A stretch of 64,000 nt of DNA, taken from Marthasterias glacialis. Taxonomy: Eukaryota > Echinodermata > Asteroidea > Forcipulatida > Asteriidae. Position 1 is the stretch's first letter. Every line of letters starts with the position of its first letter. Under the pieces are notes generated by a model. It ran no database searches and was not told where the DNA came from. It saw only the letters and a list, made by a program, of their open reading frames with translations. The stretch covers positions 7,276,108 to 7,340,107 of the forward strand of contig OU452222.1 of the NCBI GenBank assembly GCA_911728455.2, read 5' to 3'. The position numbers were made by a program, and so were the translations under genes. Shown here piece by piece: positions 45,900 to 58,400 of the stretch.

Positions 45900-47395
45900 G
45901 ACCCGATAATAGTAGTTTTACCTTGTGTTACCAATGATTTGCTTGATCTGCTAATATAGCAGTCATGAAATTTCCCAGGCTTTTATAAAGATGATCATGG
46001 ACTTGAATAATACCAGCTGAGATCCAATTCTTGAGAAATTTGGGTTTCCCCTGAATTTGACTGCATAGTTGTAACAATTCTTCGCTTCGCTCCGTCAGTA
46101 ATCTGTGTAGTGGGTTGAACTCTAGCCACAGCGCTATGACTTTCTTGAAAGGCGCAAGATTATTCAGATCGAAACAACTGAACAAAACATTTGCATTACA
46201 GTTCAACTATACAGAAAGATCTGGTCCAAGTTTATCAAATTCAAACAATGCACATTGTTTTTCCGTGGTAGGGTATAGCCGTTTCAACTGCAAGGTACAT
46301 CAAGGTATAGCCTTTTTACATCCCAAACAAATTTCAAAACACTGGAACTAACTTGTTCCTGAACAGACTCAGGAACAATGAGAGACAAAGCTGGATATAG
46401 AGAATCTGTGAAAAAAACAATGATTTCACAATCATGATAATTTTACCTTTCATATGAGTTTTCTCATGGCCCACAATTTCAAAACACTTCTCAATGTGGC
46501 TAGTCTTCCTAGCCCAGTTCTGTTCAATGTCTTGAGCTGTGGAGTGGAGTTAAAGAACACAATTCCTAAGGTGGTGATGTCTGTCTTCCAACAAACATCA
46601 ATTGGATGGTCCACTCTTGTTCTGTTTCACCCAATCCACATTGCTTCTATTTTATTTTTATTAAGTGACAGGCCTGACAAAGATTTGAATTCCTCCGTAA
46701 TAATAAATACAGGAACAATCGAGTTACTACCAAGAAATAGGTCATATCATCTGCATACTGAGAGACGGTGACTGCATTGATAGGATAATCCCGTTTTGGC
46801 AATGAAATTCCAGTAATTAGGGACTTTGCTTGATCTTAGCCGCTAAAATTTCCACACCAAGACTTATAATATCAAAGGCAAAAGCGGACAGCTCGTTGCC
46901 GCACTCCTCTCTTCGGAGATTGAAAAAAGTTGAGACCTATCCATTATTGAACTCATGGAATTATTATACACAGTATATAGCAAAAACTACTTTCTGCAAA
47001 ATGAGCCGAAATTCATAACTCCAAACCCCCATAATGTATTCCTGTCAATGCAGTTAGATACCTTTTTCAAATCCAATAAAAGCACGACACTTGGCATGGT
47101 ATACTACACTTCTCACAATGGCCAAGAAACATCTGCTGCTATAAGTTTGATGTTTTCACCAATGAACCTGCCTTTCATAAATTCTGATTGGTCTTGGCCA
47201 ACAATTAGGAAAGACAGAACGTGGCGAATTGTCGATGCAAGAACGCTTAGAGATCTTGTAATCAATATTCATGAGCGAATTTGGTCTCCAATTGTTCAGT
47301 GAACGTGAGTCCCTTTTGTCTTTGTACAACAAAGTGATTAACCCCCTCTTTTGAGATACTGGTAGTGTTAGCATGAATTCTGTCTGATAGGTATG
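45900..47395 (-). mobile_element. L1/Tx1-like LINE remnant
   Basis: Minus-strand reverse transcriptase pieces. From right to left: QKRGLITLLYKDKRDS and NNWRPNSLMNIDYKISKRS (47360-47230); VSQYADDMTYFLV with the catalytic YADD (about 46760-46730); EFKSLSGLSLNKNKIEAMWIG split by small lesions (about 46700-46620). Near 46150-45950 comes a C-terminal KPKFLKNWISAGIIQVHD block. Frameshifts and stops throughout; 5' end missing. Confidence 0.8.
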
Positions 47396-47401
47396 TGTCA
47401 C

Positions 47402-49005
47402 ATGAGCAATTTAAGATGGAAAATATTAATCTTGTGAAAGATATGATTTTCTAACATCAATTGACCTAAAAGATGCTTGATTCGCCATTTTCATTTGTGA
47501 GTAAGACCTTTGGCTCTCTTGGGCAGAAAAATATTACTGATTTAATCTGCCGTCTGGTTTTCAACAAAATTCTGAAACTCAGTGTTATGGGAACGGCGAG
47601 AAGTAAAGGTATTCGTCTCGTCTCGTCTCGTCTTGTCATTATGTTCTAGTGAATCTTCTTCATCAACCTGGGTTCGTGATGTTCAATCAATTCATGTCTA
47701 ATCCAAAACACCAGTATAACTTACTTGGGCTTTGTCCTGGACCAAAACTATAAATGACAATACGGGTTCCATGGACCAAAGTCGATAAAATCAAGTTTGC
47801 AGGCGAACAATTGATTTCGAAAACGTCGACCGTCCACCAGTTTGCACAATTATAGTTTTAGTTTCAACCTTGATGCAATTCCACAAGGTAAACTACATTA
47901 CCGACATTTTGGAAGTGGGAAAGTAGAGTCGCTGCTGACTAACTTTGACAGTTTTGGTGAAAAAATGTCGGTTAATAACTCATGATGAAATTCAGTGGTG
48001 GTTGGTTATCTGTCCCCTGTTAATTTCAAATGTCACATTCCAAAGGTTAACCCATTGATCTGGTTACCTCCACAGATGTGAGTATCTTTGGTTGGGGAGC
48101 GTTCTGTAATAAAACAGACATAATGATACACATCATACCGCATTGAAAAGTTTGTGTACAAACTTCAAGAATGGACATGTCCTTATCAGATCAGATAACA
48201 GCACGGCTGCTTCTTACATCACTAAGACAGGAGGAACCACCAGTTCCCTAAACAATATTACTTAACACTAATTGTTTAATAGTTGGTGTTCGCACAAGAA
48301 TATTTGCCTATCGGCACATGACCCATATTCCGGGAAAAACAAACCTAAATGGCATCTCGAATACCGGTACACAAGGAAATGAGCCTCAACTCAATCCCCA
48401 TGTATTTTTGAAGACATTTTAGAACTCACGTTGGACCCCGGTGTTGCTCTCTTTGCATCCAATGCAAATCATAAATTGAATCCTTATGTTTAACGGGCAA
48501 ACGATCATACGCCTTGGCCATTGACGTCTTTGAAATCTCATGGTCACATGGCCGCAGCCGAATCAAGAGGCTTCGGCTATGCCTGTGGGCGTTGGCTGCG
48601 GAGCGACAATGTTGAAGAGTAAACGTTTTCGCGTTCCGGCCTTAGCCACTGCCGAAGCCGATGATTCGGGCACGGCTTCATGACTCCTTGATTTTCCCTC
48701 CATTTTGTTTGCTTCCCAGTATCTTGGACAATTGTTTCCTAGAACAGAACGCCAAGGTGCATTGTATCACCCTCCACTGGCAATGCGCACTGCAAGACCA
48801 ATCCTCATTTACATTGGCCTCTTGATCAACCATTATAGTCTCAATAAATCCCGTCTCTCAGACTAGCCGCCTGGATCATCTCCGGCGACGATGGCAGTTG
48901 TATTGCAGGGAATATCGCCGGATGATGCTTCCAAGCTCAACTTGGCGACAAGGCACCGATAAACAATATGAATCAGCTTGGAAATGTTGGGCTGTGATGG
49001 CTGGT
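47402..49005 (+). mobile_element. DIRS-like retrotransposon remnant, copy 2
   Basis: Continuous but frame-broken similarity to DIRS pol. FKMENINLVKDMI and TSIDLKDA (reverse transcriptase) lie at 47410-47480, followed by TYLGFVLD and TMTIRVPWTKVDKIK near 47720-47790. RNase H-like pieces (DEIQWWL, HVLIRSDNSTAASYITKTGGT, LDPGVALFASNANHKL) lie at 47990-48480. ANDHTPWAIDVFEISW follows, then the MITE. After it come segments including RRRWQLYCREY and KQYESAWKCW, as in the region preceding the tyrosine recombinase. A MITE ends recognition at 49006. Confidence 0.8.
48550..48676 (+). mobile_element. MITE, GGCCGTGTCC family, copy 1, inside DIRS copy 2
   Basis: Begins GGCCGCAGCCGAATCAAGAG and ends GATGATTCGGGCACGGC. 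Its internal sequence (TTGAAGAG, TTCCGGCC, TAGCCACTGCCGAAGCC) is the reverse complement of 49353-49479. It interrupts the DIRS frame after AIDVFEISW. Confidence 0.75.
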
Positions 49006-49261
49006 GCACCCTAAAAACGGATTGGTTAAAAACAACCAAGATGTTGGTAGATATGTGTCCAACCAAGATTATTGGTTAATCTAACCAAGATATTGGTTGG
49101 ATTTAACCAAAATGTTGATAAGTTTACAAAGATTTGTTGTTAAATTACCCATTATATTGGTTAAATTGACCATTATATTGGTTAAATTGACCAGTAAGCT
49201 TGGTTGGACACATATCTACCAATACATTGGTTGTTTTAACCAATCTGTTTTTAGGGTGTGC
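49006..49261. mobile_element. MITE with 60-bp TIRs and internal TTGGTTAAAT repeats
   Basis: Ends CACCCTAAAAAC and GTTTTTAGGGTG, continuing inward through GATTGGTTAAAA, TTGGTAGATATGTGTCCAAC and their complements. The centre repeats ATTGGTTAAATTGACC-like units three to four times. It interrupts DIRS copy 2 after a segment encoding YESAWKCWAVMAG. Confidence 0.8.
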
Positions 49262-49352
49262 GGTTGAAGGAAAGTTGATCCATTTACACCGGCTGCGCAC
49301 AAACATTCACGTATAGGAAAGTCCTACTCGACCTTAAAATGTGTCTATATAG

Positions 49353-49479
49353 GGCCGTGTCCGAATGAATGGCTTCGGCAGTGGCTACGGCCGGAATGCC
49401 GAGGATTCATATTCTTCAACGTTGTCGTTTCAGCCAGCGGCCATAGCCGTAGCCAAAGTCGCTTGATTTGGACACGGCC
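49353..49479 (-). mobile_element. MITE, GGCCGTGTCC family, copy 2
   Basis: Ends GGCCGTGTCCGAATGA and TTGATTTGGACACGGCC are inverted repeats. Opposite orientation to the copy at 48550-48676. Confidence 0.78.
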
Positions 49480-50020
49480 AAGGTTAGCCTTATCATCGAC
49501 TGTCCCCCTTGAAAGAAGGGCACCAAAAGATAGTCTGGTTCCCTGACCAAAGATTCCCTGACGACTCTTAATAAAAATCTTAGGTCAGGCATCATCAAAA
49601 GCTAAACATAGATTATGACGCAACATATAATTATTCATTACTTGACACCACGGTGGACGACGTCATTGGATAAAAAACGGGCTTTGTTTATACTTTACTT
49701 TCAAAAAGCCTGGGATAATCAGTTTGTAAAAATGTTACAAATATATTCAAATATAGTGTTGAACTTGTTTGGGGGGGGGGGGGGAGAAAAGAAAAACGAT
49801 CATAGGTCGTGTCTGCTAATTTTTTGAATTTTTATCAACAAAAGAAATGTCCCACCATCAACGACACTGTCCAAATGTTGACGACAACGAGTTCGGAGCA
49901 TTTCGGATATTTTCGGAAAAGGAGGAATTCCTCCTTTTTTGTCACGTGACATTTGGGTGATACCTGACCCTAAAATCGACAGAAAATAGTCGGAGATTTT
50001 TTTGTCTGGGAAACAGACTA

Positions 50021-50163
50021 ACCAAAAGACCGATCCATTAAGCCCCGCCCTTGATGTATTGACCAATCACAAACGTGATTGCTCAACCAAAAGTTCGACA
50101 ACCACGTTCGTGCAAATGGCGCGCGTACACAGTGGGCGGGGCTTAATGGATCGGTCTATTGGT
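50021..50163. mobile_element. Palindromic MITE, GC-TIR family, copy 2
   Basis: Ends ACCAAAAGACCGATCCATTA and TAATGGATCGGTCTATTGGT are near-perfect inverted repeats flanking GCCCCGCCC/GGGCGGGGC. Interior includes GACCAATCACAAACG. Confidence 0.78.
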
Positions 50164-50169
50164 GGGTCA

Positions 50170-52420
50170 CCCTCTTATTGTTAGATTGCATAGGGGTATT
50201 TTAAATCTACTCCACCTTAACCAAAATATGCAACAATGTGGAATGTGTCCACTCTCCTAGATATGGTGTTCCATACAATGTGCCACTACTTAAAAAAAGT
50301 ATATATAAGCGTTGCAAGAGAATTGTTTCCGTCGCATTAGAATTTCCCTCGTCGCATTTTCCCCCCCCCCCCCCTCGTAATTTTCTCGTCGCTTTTTTTT
50401 AAGTGTATTTGTTTATTTACTTTTACTGGCAGGCAGGCGCGGATCGCGGGGGGTGGGGGGGGGCAGGACAGTTTCGACCTCTCCACCTGCCAGTGCAAAA
50501 AATACAAAGAAGACTATTCTGCAGGGGTTATTTTTCGGACACAAAAAAATCCGAAGGGCCTGCCCCTGCAAATATCCTGGATAGTGTATTTTTAAGAAAA
50601 AGAGCTTTAAAAAAATATGTGTGTGTTTGTGTGTTTGGGCAAATTTACATAAAAATACACTGAAGACTATAGACAATACGTTCTTTGTGTCAATAAGCGA
50701 AACAGGAGTTATGGAAACAGATATTTCAAAGGAAAGAACAATAAAATTTAAACGATAAGAAGGTTCTTTTGACAGGCATGGTCAGCGAAATTTGTCCCTT
50801 GGGAAAAGAACGTATTATTCAAAATATTGGAATTTAATACATCCGGATCCGCGACATTTCAGATTTGTTTTCTTTAATTACCAGATTCGCGGAAGGTTAT
50901 TGATTACCAATGCACCGTCTGTAAGAAAGTCGTCGACAGATGGCGTATTAGCAGTGCAAGAAGTGAAACTTCTGATAATACGGTAAGAGGGATACCGCGA
51001 TAATAAATATGAAACTTTACATTTCTCGATCAGAATAAAATAATGTTCACAAACCTTTGATGTTGAAGCATAAAGAAGGGAAATTTACTTTTCCCTTTGA
51101 CCCCCAAATAAATAAATAAATAACAAATCATTATGACCCGGATTTTTCGATCTGGGGGACCGAACCATGATTGTTAACGTGCGTGGTGATCAGGGCTCAG
51201 CCACAGCTGAAATGAGCCGCTAATTCGGACAGCACGCAAGGACACATCGTAACTTCTGTTCGGTCCATGCCCAGTAGGGGTGAGACTGGTGGGGCCTGTA
51301 GTGAAGTCCTAACTTTCCACAACTTCTTCAAAACTAGCATGTCCATCAGACACCACGTAGCTCATGTTGAAGCGCCTATCTTTGTGAGCATCATCATCCT
51401 CAATCCTGGCTTCCATCAACATACAAGCTCACTGCAAATACGCAGTACTGCTAAAAAAATACCCACAAAAACATGTACATTTAAATTAAAAGTATCGACA
51501 GCAGCATCGCAAGACTTTTTGATGTAAAAACTACAGATCTTCTTGTTTTACGACAACGCCACATTTTTTTTTTAGTTTACAAAAATCTATAAAATAATTT
51601 TACATCCATATGTTGAAAATACAGGCAATCTGTTATTTCAAGTCTATGGCAGTGATCTATATTTACGTGTTTCCTATTATTTTTAGTCTTTTACATTTCG
51701 ACAAAAACTGCGTTTACATCCAATATAATTTTTTTTTCAAAAATGAATACAGGCCGTTCCTGTTATGTCTGTCTGTCTGTGTGTCTAGGTGCCATCTCCT
51801 GCCAGGAGGCTGGCTGCCATTGTGCTCCATAGGGTGCGGTCTTGTGATGTCCTCACACACTCCCTATAGCGCATCCCTGTCCATTCCCTGACACTGTGAT
51901 CCATATAAGCCGTTGTCGTCCCCTCTTCCTTGTTCCTTCTCCTTGCCCTCCATTATTTGTCGTTGTGGAAGCTCTGAGTCGTCCCTAAACTTTTTGCATT
52001 TCCTGTTTTAGTTTGTGAAAGTGTTTATTGAGATAACGACTTTGTTTTTAAAATAATGTACAAACGTATTTTTTACATCTCCAGTGTTACAGGCGTTTCT
52101 CCATGATTAAACTAAGTTGCTGTGTCAGTATCAAGCAAAGAAACGCCAGTCTTTTTATTTTATTAATATTTTTTAATGTCTTTTGGGGCTCGAAAAAGCG
52201 CCCTCTACTGTTTGAATGTGTGTAAGCACACTTGTGTCTTGTACCCATTCACTTGTTACGTTGATTGTTAAATGGACATGATGGAACCCAACTATAACTG
52301 TATTAAGAAATTAATTCGCGGGTAACTGAAACGAGATCGAGAGTGAACAACTTGTCAACAAAATGACATAAATTAGGGCTACAGTACTCTACTAGGGAAG
52401 TACGAGCAGAAGGGAAATTA
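50170..52420. other. Upstream region of RTTN
   Basis: Contains poly-C (50360) and G-rich (50450) runs, a TCTG microsatellite (51765-51780) and no recognised gene. The last about 130 bp before the ATG contain scattered CpGs but no clear core promoter element. Confidence 0.45.
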
Positions 52421-52422
52421 AG

Positions 52423-52492
52423 ATGTCACAGTCAGTGCCCGTTTTACATACAGGTACAGATGTTGACTTGAGGCCGGTTCTAAACAAATTAG
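52423..52492 (+). CDS. RTTN: RTTN exon 1 (start codon)
   Basis: 70 nt: 23 codons plus one base, ending at an excellent donor GTAAGC. The exon ends with VLNKL and the split glycine codon that continues as GHKLEEIR in exon 2. Start chosen because it is the only ATG in frame in this exon. Confidence 0.85.
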
Positions 52493-55400
52493 GTAAGCAT
52501 CACTCTTCCCATCCTATAATATTTATTATAAAAAATTATTAATATCTGGTAGACCCAGTAACTGGGGCGCTGTACTCCTTTTTGAGATTTTGACATTATC
52601 TGTCGTACTACTACTAGTACTAGACGACAGATAATGTCAAAATCTCAAAAAAAGGAGTACAGCGCCCCAGTTACTGGGTCTTAATATCTGGTTGATGGTA
52701 CTGTACTGGTTAGAGTGGTAGTGGTACAGGCAAACTGCTACTTCTACTTGTGTGCCAGAGACCCAGTAACTTATCTTGGGCGCTGAACTCCTTTTTTTGT
52801 GATTTTGACATTATCGGTCGTTCTAGTCAGAGTACGACCGATTTTGACATTATCAGTCGTAAGTAGCTAGTAGTAGTAATGTTAGTAGTACGAACAATGA
52901 TGTCAAAATCTCAAAAAAGGAGTTCAGCGCCCCAGTTACAGTGTCTAGCATTTATAATAGCAAACTGCAAACGTCGTTGCCATACATATTACATATCTGA
53001 CCTCCATGACCTCCACTTTTTTTTAAACATGACTATCGTGCTGTATCCTGTTTCCGATTGACACCTGTTTCCGATCGCCAATTTTAGTGCCCGTTTACCG
53101 TTAGCCCCACTTTTGTGCAGCTCGTCCCCCAATCCGCCACACGGAAACATAACGGGTGCGGCACTGGATTTTAACCAACTAATGTGTCCATGTACCTCTT
53201 ATTAGCTTCCCTCCGGTACTTTGGCTGTTGAAGTTACTAACCTTATTAAGGGCAAATATTCATTTGAGTTCTGCTCAAAATTACTCCACACAAATAGATA
53301 TCGGCTAGCGATCGGGGCCATTTTGATTACCCAGAATGCAATGCCATCACAAAGTCACGGGTGGCCCGAGAGTGCAAAAACAATTTCAGAATGGAGTCAG
53401 AAAAAGTGCAAGTACCAAACTATGCGCGCATGCAACCGATGCCATGCATAGATTTGGTGCATGCACTTTTTCTGACTCCATGCATTTTGTATTCTAAGCT
53501 GTTTCATTAGCTGTAGCTGTCACGTGAAACAGCCGCTGAATTGTTTTTGCACTCTTGCGCCACTCGTGACTTCGTGATGGCAGTGCATTCTGGGTAATCA
53601 AAATGGCCCTGATCGCTAGCCGATATCTATTTGTGTGGAGTAATTTTGAGCAAAATTCAAATGAATATTTGCCCTTAATAAGGTAGTAACTTCAACAGCC
53701 GAAGTACCGGAGGGAAGCTGAGAGGTACGTGGACACATTTAGTTAGTTAAAATCCAGCGCCGCACCCGTTAGGTTTCGGTGCGGCGGATTGAGGGAAGAG
53801 CTGCACAAAAGATAGGCTTGGACGTATGGCTAAGGATTCAACCAATGTCAAAAATCCTTGCCACACTAGTGGGGCTAGTTTACCGTCTGAGAAGGGGCGA
53901 GATCTATGGGGACCAGTGCCGCTGTCATGCCAAAAAGGTGACAGTATTTGGCTGGGAGTTTAGCGGACACTATTTGGAGGGAATGGACAGTATTTGGTAG
54001 GGAGTTTAGGAATGGACAGTATTTGGTAGGGAGTTCGGCAGACACTATTTGGTAGGAATGGACAGTATTTGGTAGGGAGTTTAGCGGACACTATTTGGTA
54101 GGAATGGACAGTATTTGGTAGGGAGTTTAGCGGACACTATTTGGTAGGAATGGACAGTATTTGGTAGGGAGTTTAGCGGACACTATTTGGTAGGAATGGA
54201 CAGTATTTGGTAGGGAGTTTAGTGGACACTATTTGGCATGAATGGACAGTATTTGGCTGGGAGTTTAGCGGACACTATTTGGTAGGAATGGACAGTATTT
54301 GGCTGGGAGTTTAGCGGACACTATTTGGTAGGAATGGACAGTATTTGGTAGGGAGTTTAGCGGACACTATTTGGCAGGAATGGACAGTATTTGGCTTGGA
54401 GTTTAGCGGACACTATTTGGTGGGAATGGACAGTATTTGGTAGGTAGTTTAGCGGACACTATTTGGTAGGAATGGACAGTATTTTGCTGGGAGTTTAGTG
54501 GACACTATTTGGTAGGAATGGACAGTATTTGGTAGGGAGTTTAGTGGACACTATTTGGTAGGAATGGACAGTATTTGGTATGGAGTGTAGCGGACACTAT
54601 TTGGTAGGAATGGACAGTATTTGGTAGGGAGTTTAGCGGACACTATTTGGTAGGAATGGACAGTATTTGGTAGGGAGTTTAGTGGACACTATTTGGTAGG
54701 AATGGACAGTATTTGGTAGGGAGTTTAGCGGACACTATTTGGTAGGAATGGACAGTATTTGGTAGGGAGTTTAGTGGACACTATTTGGCATGAATGGACA
54801 GTATTTGGCTGGGAGTTTAGCGGACACTATTTGGTAGGAATGGACAGTATTTGGCTGGGAGTTTAGCGGACACTATTTGGTAGGAATGGACAGTATTTGG
54901 TAGGGAGTTTAGCGGACACTATTTGGTGGGAATGGACAGTATTTGGTAGGGAGTTTAGCGGACACTATTTGGTGGGAATGGACAGTATTTGGTAGGGAGT
55001 TTAGCGGACACTATTTGGTAGGAATGGACAGTATTTGGCTGGGAGTTTAGTGGACACTATTTGGTAGGAATGGACAGTATTTGGTAGGGAGTTTAGTGGA
55101 CACTATTTGGTAGGAATGGACAGTATTTGGTATGGAGTGTAGCGGACACTATTTGGTAGGAATGGACAGTATTTGGTTTGGAGTTTAGCGGACACTATTT
55201 GGTAGGAATGGACAGTATTTGGTAGGGAGTTTAGTGGACACTATTTGGTAGGAATGGACAGTATTTGGTAGGGAGTTTAGTGGACACTATTTGGCAGGAA
55301 TGGACAGTATTTGGCTGGGAGTTCAGCGGACACTATTTGGTAGGAATGGACAGTATTTGGCTGGGAGTTTAGCGGACACTATTTGGTAGGAATGGACAGT

Positions 55401-58400
55401 ATTTGGTAGGGAGTTTAGTGGACACTATTTGGTAGGAATGGACAGTATTTGGCTGTGAGTTTAGCGGACACTATTTGGTAGGAATGGACAGTATTTGGCT
55501 GGGAGTTTAGCGGACACTATTTGGTAGGAATGGACAGTATTTGGTAGGGAGTTTAGTGGACACTATTTGGTAGGAATGGACAGTATTTGGTAGGGAGTTT
55601 AGCGGACACTATTTGGTAGGAATGGACAGTATTTGGCTGGGAGTTTAGCGGAAATTATTTGGTAGGAATGGACAGTATTTGGCTGGGAGTTTAGCGGACA
55701 CTATTTGGTAGGAATGGACAGTATTTGGCTGGGAGTTTAGTGGACACTATTTGGTAGGAATGGACAGTATTTGGCTGGGAGTTTAGCGGACACTATTTGG
55801 TAGGAATGGACAGTATTTGGCTGGGAGTTTAGCGGACACTATTTGGTAGGAATGGACAGTATTTGGCTGGGAGTTCAGCGGACACTATTTGGTAGGAATG
55901 GACAGTATTTGGTAGGGAGTTTAGTGGACACTATTTGGCATGAATGGACAGTATTTGGTAGGGGGTTTAGCGGACACTATTTGGTAGGAATGGACAGTAT
56001 TTGGCTGGGAGTTTAGCGGACACTATTTGGTAGGAATGGACAGTATTTGGCTGGGAGTTTAGCGGACACTATTTGGTAGGAATGGACAGTATTTGGTAGG
56101 AAGTTTAGTGGACACTATTTGGCATGAATGGACAGTATTTGGCTGGGAGTTTAGCGGACACTATTTGGTAGGAATGGACAGTATTTAGTATGGAGTGTAG
56201 CGGACACTATTTGGTAGGAATGGACAGTATTTGGCTGGGAGTTTAGTGGACACTATTTGGTAGGAATAGACAGTATTTGGTATGGAGTGTAGCGGACACT
56301 ATTTGGTAGGAATGGACAGTATTTGGCAGGGAGTTTAGCGGACACTATTTGGTAGGAATGGACAGTATTTGGTAGGGAGTTTAGTGGACACTATTTGGTA
56401 GGAATGGACAGTATTTGGCTGGGAGTTTAGCGGACACTATTTGGTAGGAATGGACAGTATTTGGCTGGGAGTTTAGCGGACACTATTTGGTAAGAATGGA
56501 CAGTATTTGGCTGGGAGTTTAGCGGACACTATTTGGTGGGAATGGACAGTATTTGGTAGGGAGTTTAGTGGACACTATTTTGGTAGGAATGGACAGTATT
56601 TGGCTGGGAGTTTAGCGGACACTATTTGGTAGGAATGGACAGTATTTGGTAGGGAGTTTAGTGGACACTATTTGGTAGGAATGGACAGTATTTGGCTGGG
56701 AGTTAAGCGGACACTATTTGGTAGGAATGGAGAGTATTTGGTAGGGAGTTTAGTGGACACTATTTCGCATGAATGGACAGTATTTGGTAGGGAGTTTAGC
56801 GGACACTATTTGGTAGGAACGGACAGTATTTGGTAGGGAATTTAGCGGACATTATTTGGTCTGTATGATGTCTTGACAGCTCAGCAACAAGGCACACAAT
56901 GATGCACACTTAATGCGGACACTATTTGGCAAGCTTCCGTAAACAATGTGATGTCATAGACGCATGACTAATCAGATTGCAATGCTAATGAGCTGACACT
57001 TTTTGGCATGACACTGCTATTCTGAAATCGACACTTTGTGCTATCATCAGGCTTCAAAGTTCAACATGTTGAGAATAAAGTTTGCTATCATAGTGACACC
57101 AAAAGCTTATAAAAAGTCTCAATTTCGATATGGCTAACTAATGCACTAGGCCTACTACTAATTTGACTAATAATCAAGTGTGTTAAAAAAAACAAAAACG
57201 AAGTTTCATCTTGCAGATCTAGTTTCATTCTTCTTCGATAGAAAGATGATCACGTGTACTCCCACTCCTAGTACTAGTACTAGTAGTAGTAGTATGAGGT
57301 TCATACAAGAAATAAAATGTACAACGTGTACCAAATGACCAATCGGTGAAGATTACATGTTCAGCATGTGATACATGTGCATGGCTTGTAGCGTGAGAAA
57401 TTGCATTCAAAAACATTTTCAATACGAAGTACATGGAAGGTCTTGCTGCTGGAACAGTGACAAGATAAGAGGTCACACAGCGCTGTCAGCGCACATGTAC
57501 ATCAATCAGTAAACTTGGCTACCAACGATGTTCAAATGTGTTATTGTCAGCTTAGAGATTCTTCATAAAGTTTCACGAAAATGAGCCAGCGCAACATCAG
57601 AAGACTTCAAGAAAGATTTCAGGCACCAAAAGGCTCACAGTAAAGTGTGTAATATGTTGAACTTCAACAACTATTTTGAAAGATGCTCCAGTACAGTATT
57701 ACATGTGTGTTAATACATGTAAAGGCTTATAGCCCTTACCCCCTACCCTACCCTAGCCCGATCCCCACCACACTCTCATGTACCTGTACCCCATATGTCA
57801 CCCATGACATTGTACATAAACATGGCCAATGTGATTTCATGTTGTTGTTTATAAAGTTGTGCATACAAATTAAAGACACATGTGCACAAGGAAAATGATG
57901 TAAACTCCATTGAAATGTGCACAATTCAATGTATTTTTACTGTACTACCCACACAAAAACTAATGTCCAGTCTTCACCTATGGAGGTCCCACTTTTATAT
58001 TTGGTGTGATCAATAGCAACACCAAAAGCCTTGTTTTGGCAAAATTTGAGAAAAATTTAAATTGCGGCCTCCCAGGGGTGAAGGGTCAAAGTTTATTTTA
58101 TGCAACCCCCTACTGATTTTTTTTTTTTTTTTTTTTATATTTGCAAATAGGTTTATTTGTTATATCAAGAGCTTTATTTTAAGGTAAAAGACATCTTTGT
58201 CTGATATACATAACTGGAGGTACAAGAATTTTACTTTATATTGAAAAAACGCAAGGTTTATTGACCTGGAACTCAACAACCACATGACCCAGAACACTCA
58301 AATTAAGGTCTCAGAGTTTTCTCATAGGACTAAATGATCCAGCAAATTTAAAGAAAATCCATGAGATTGACCCCGGATGGTGTGATGATTTGTGATAAAA

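Noticed and set aside
51267..51527. 86-codon plus-strand frame
   Set aside because: No recognisable motif, no splice signals at its ends, lies in intergenic repeat-rich DNA.
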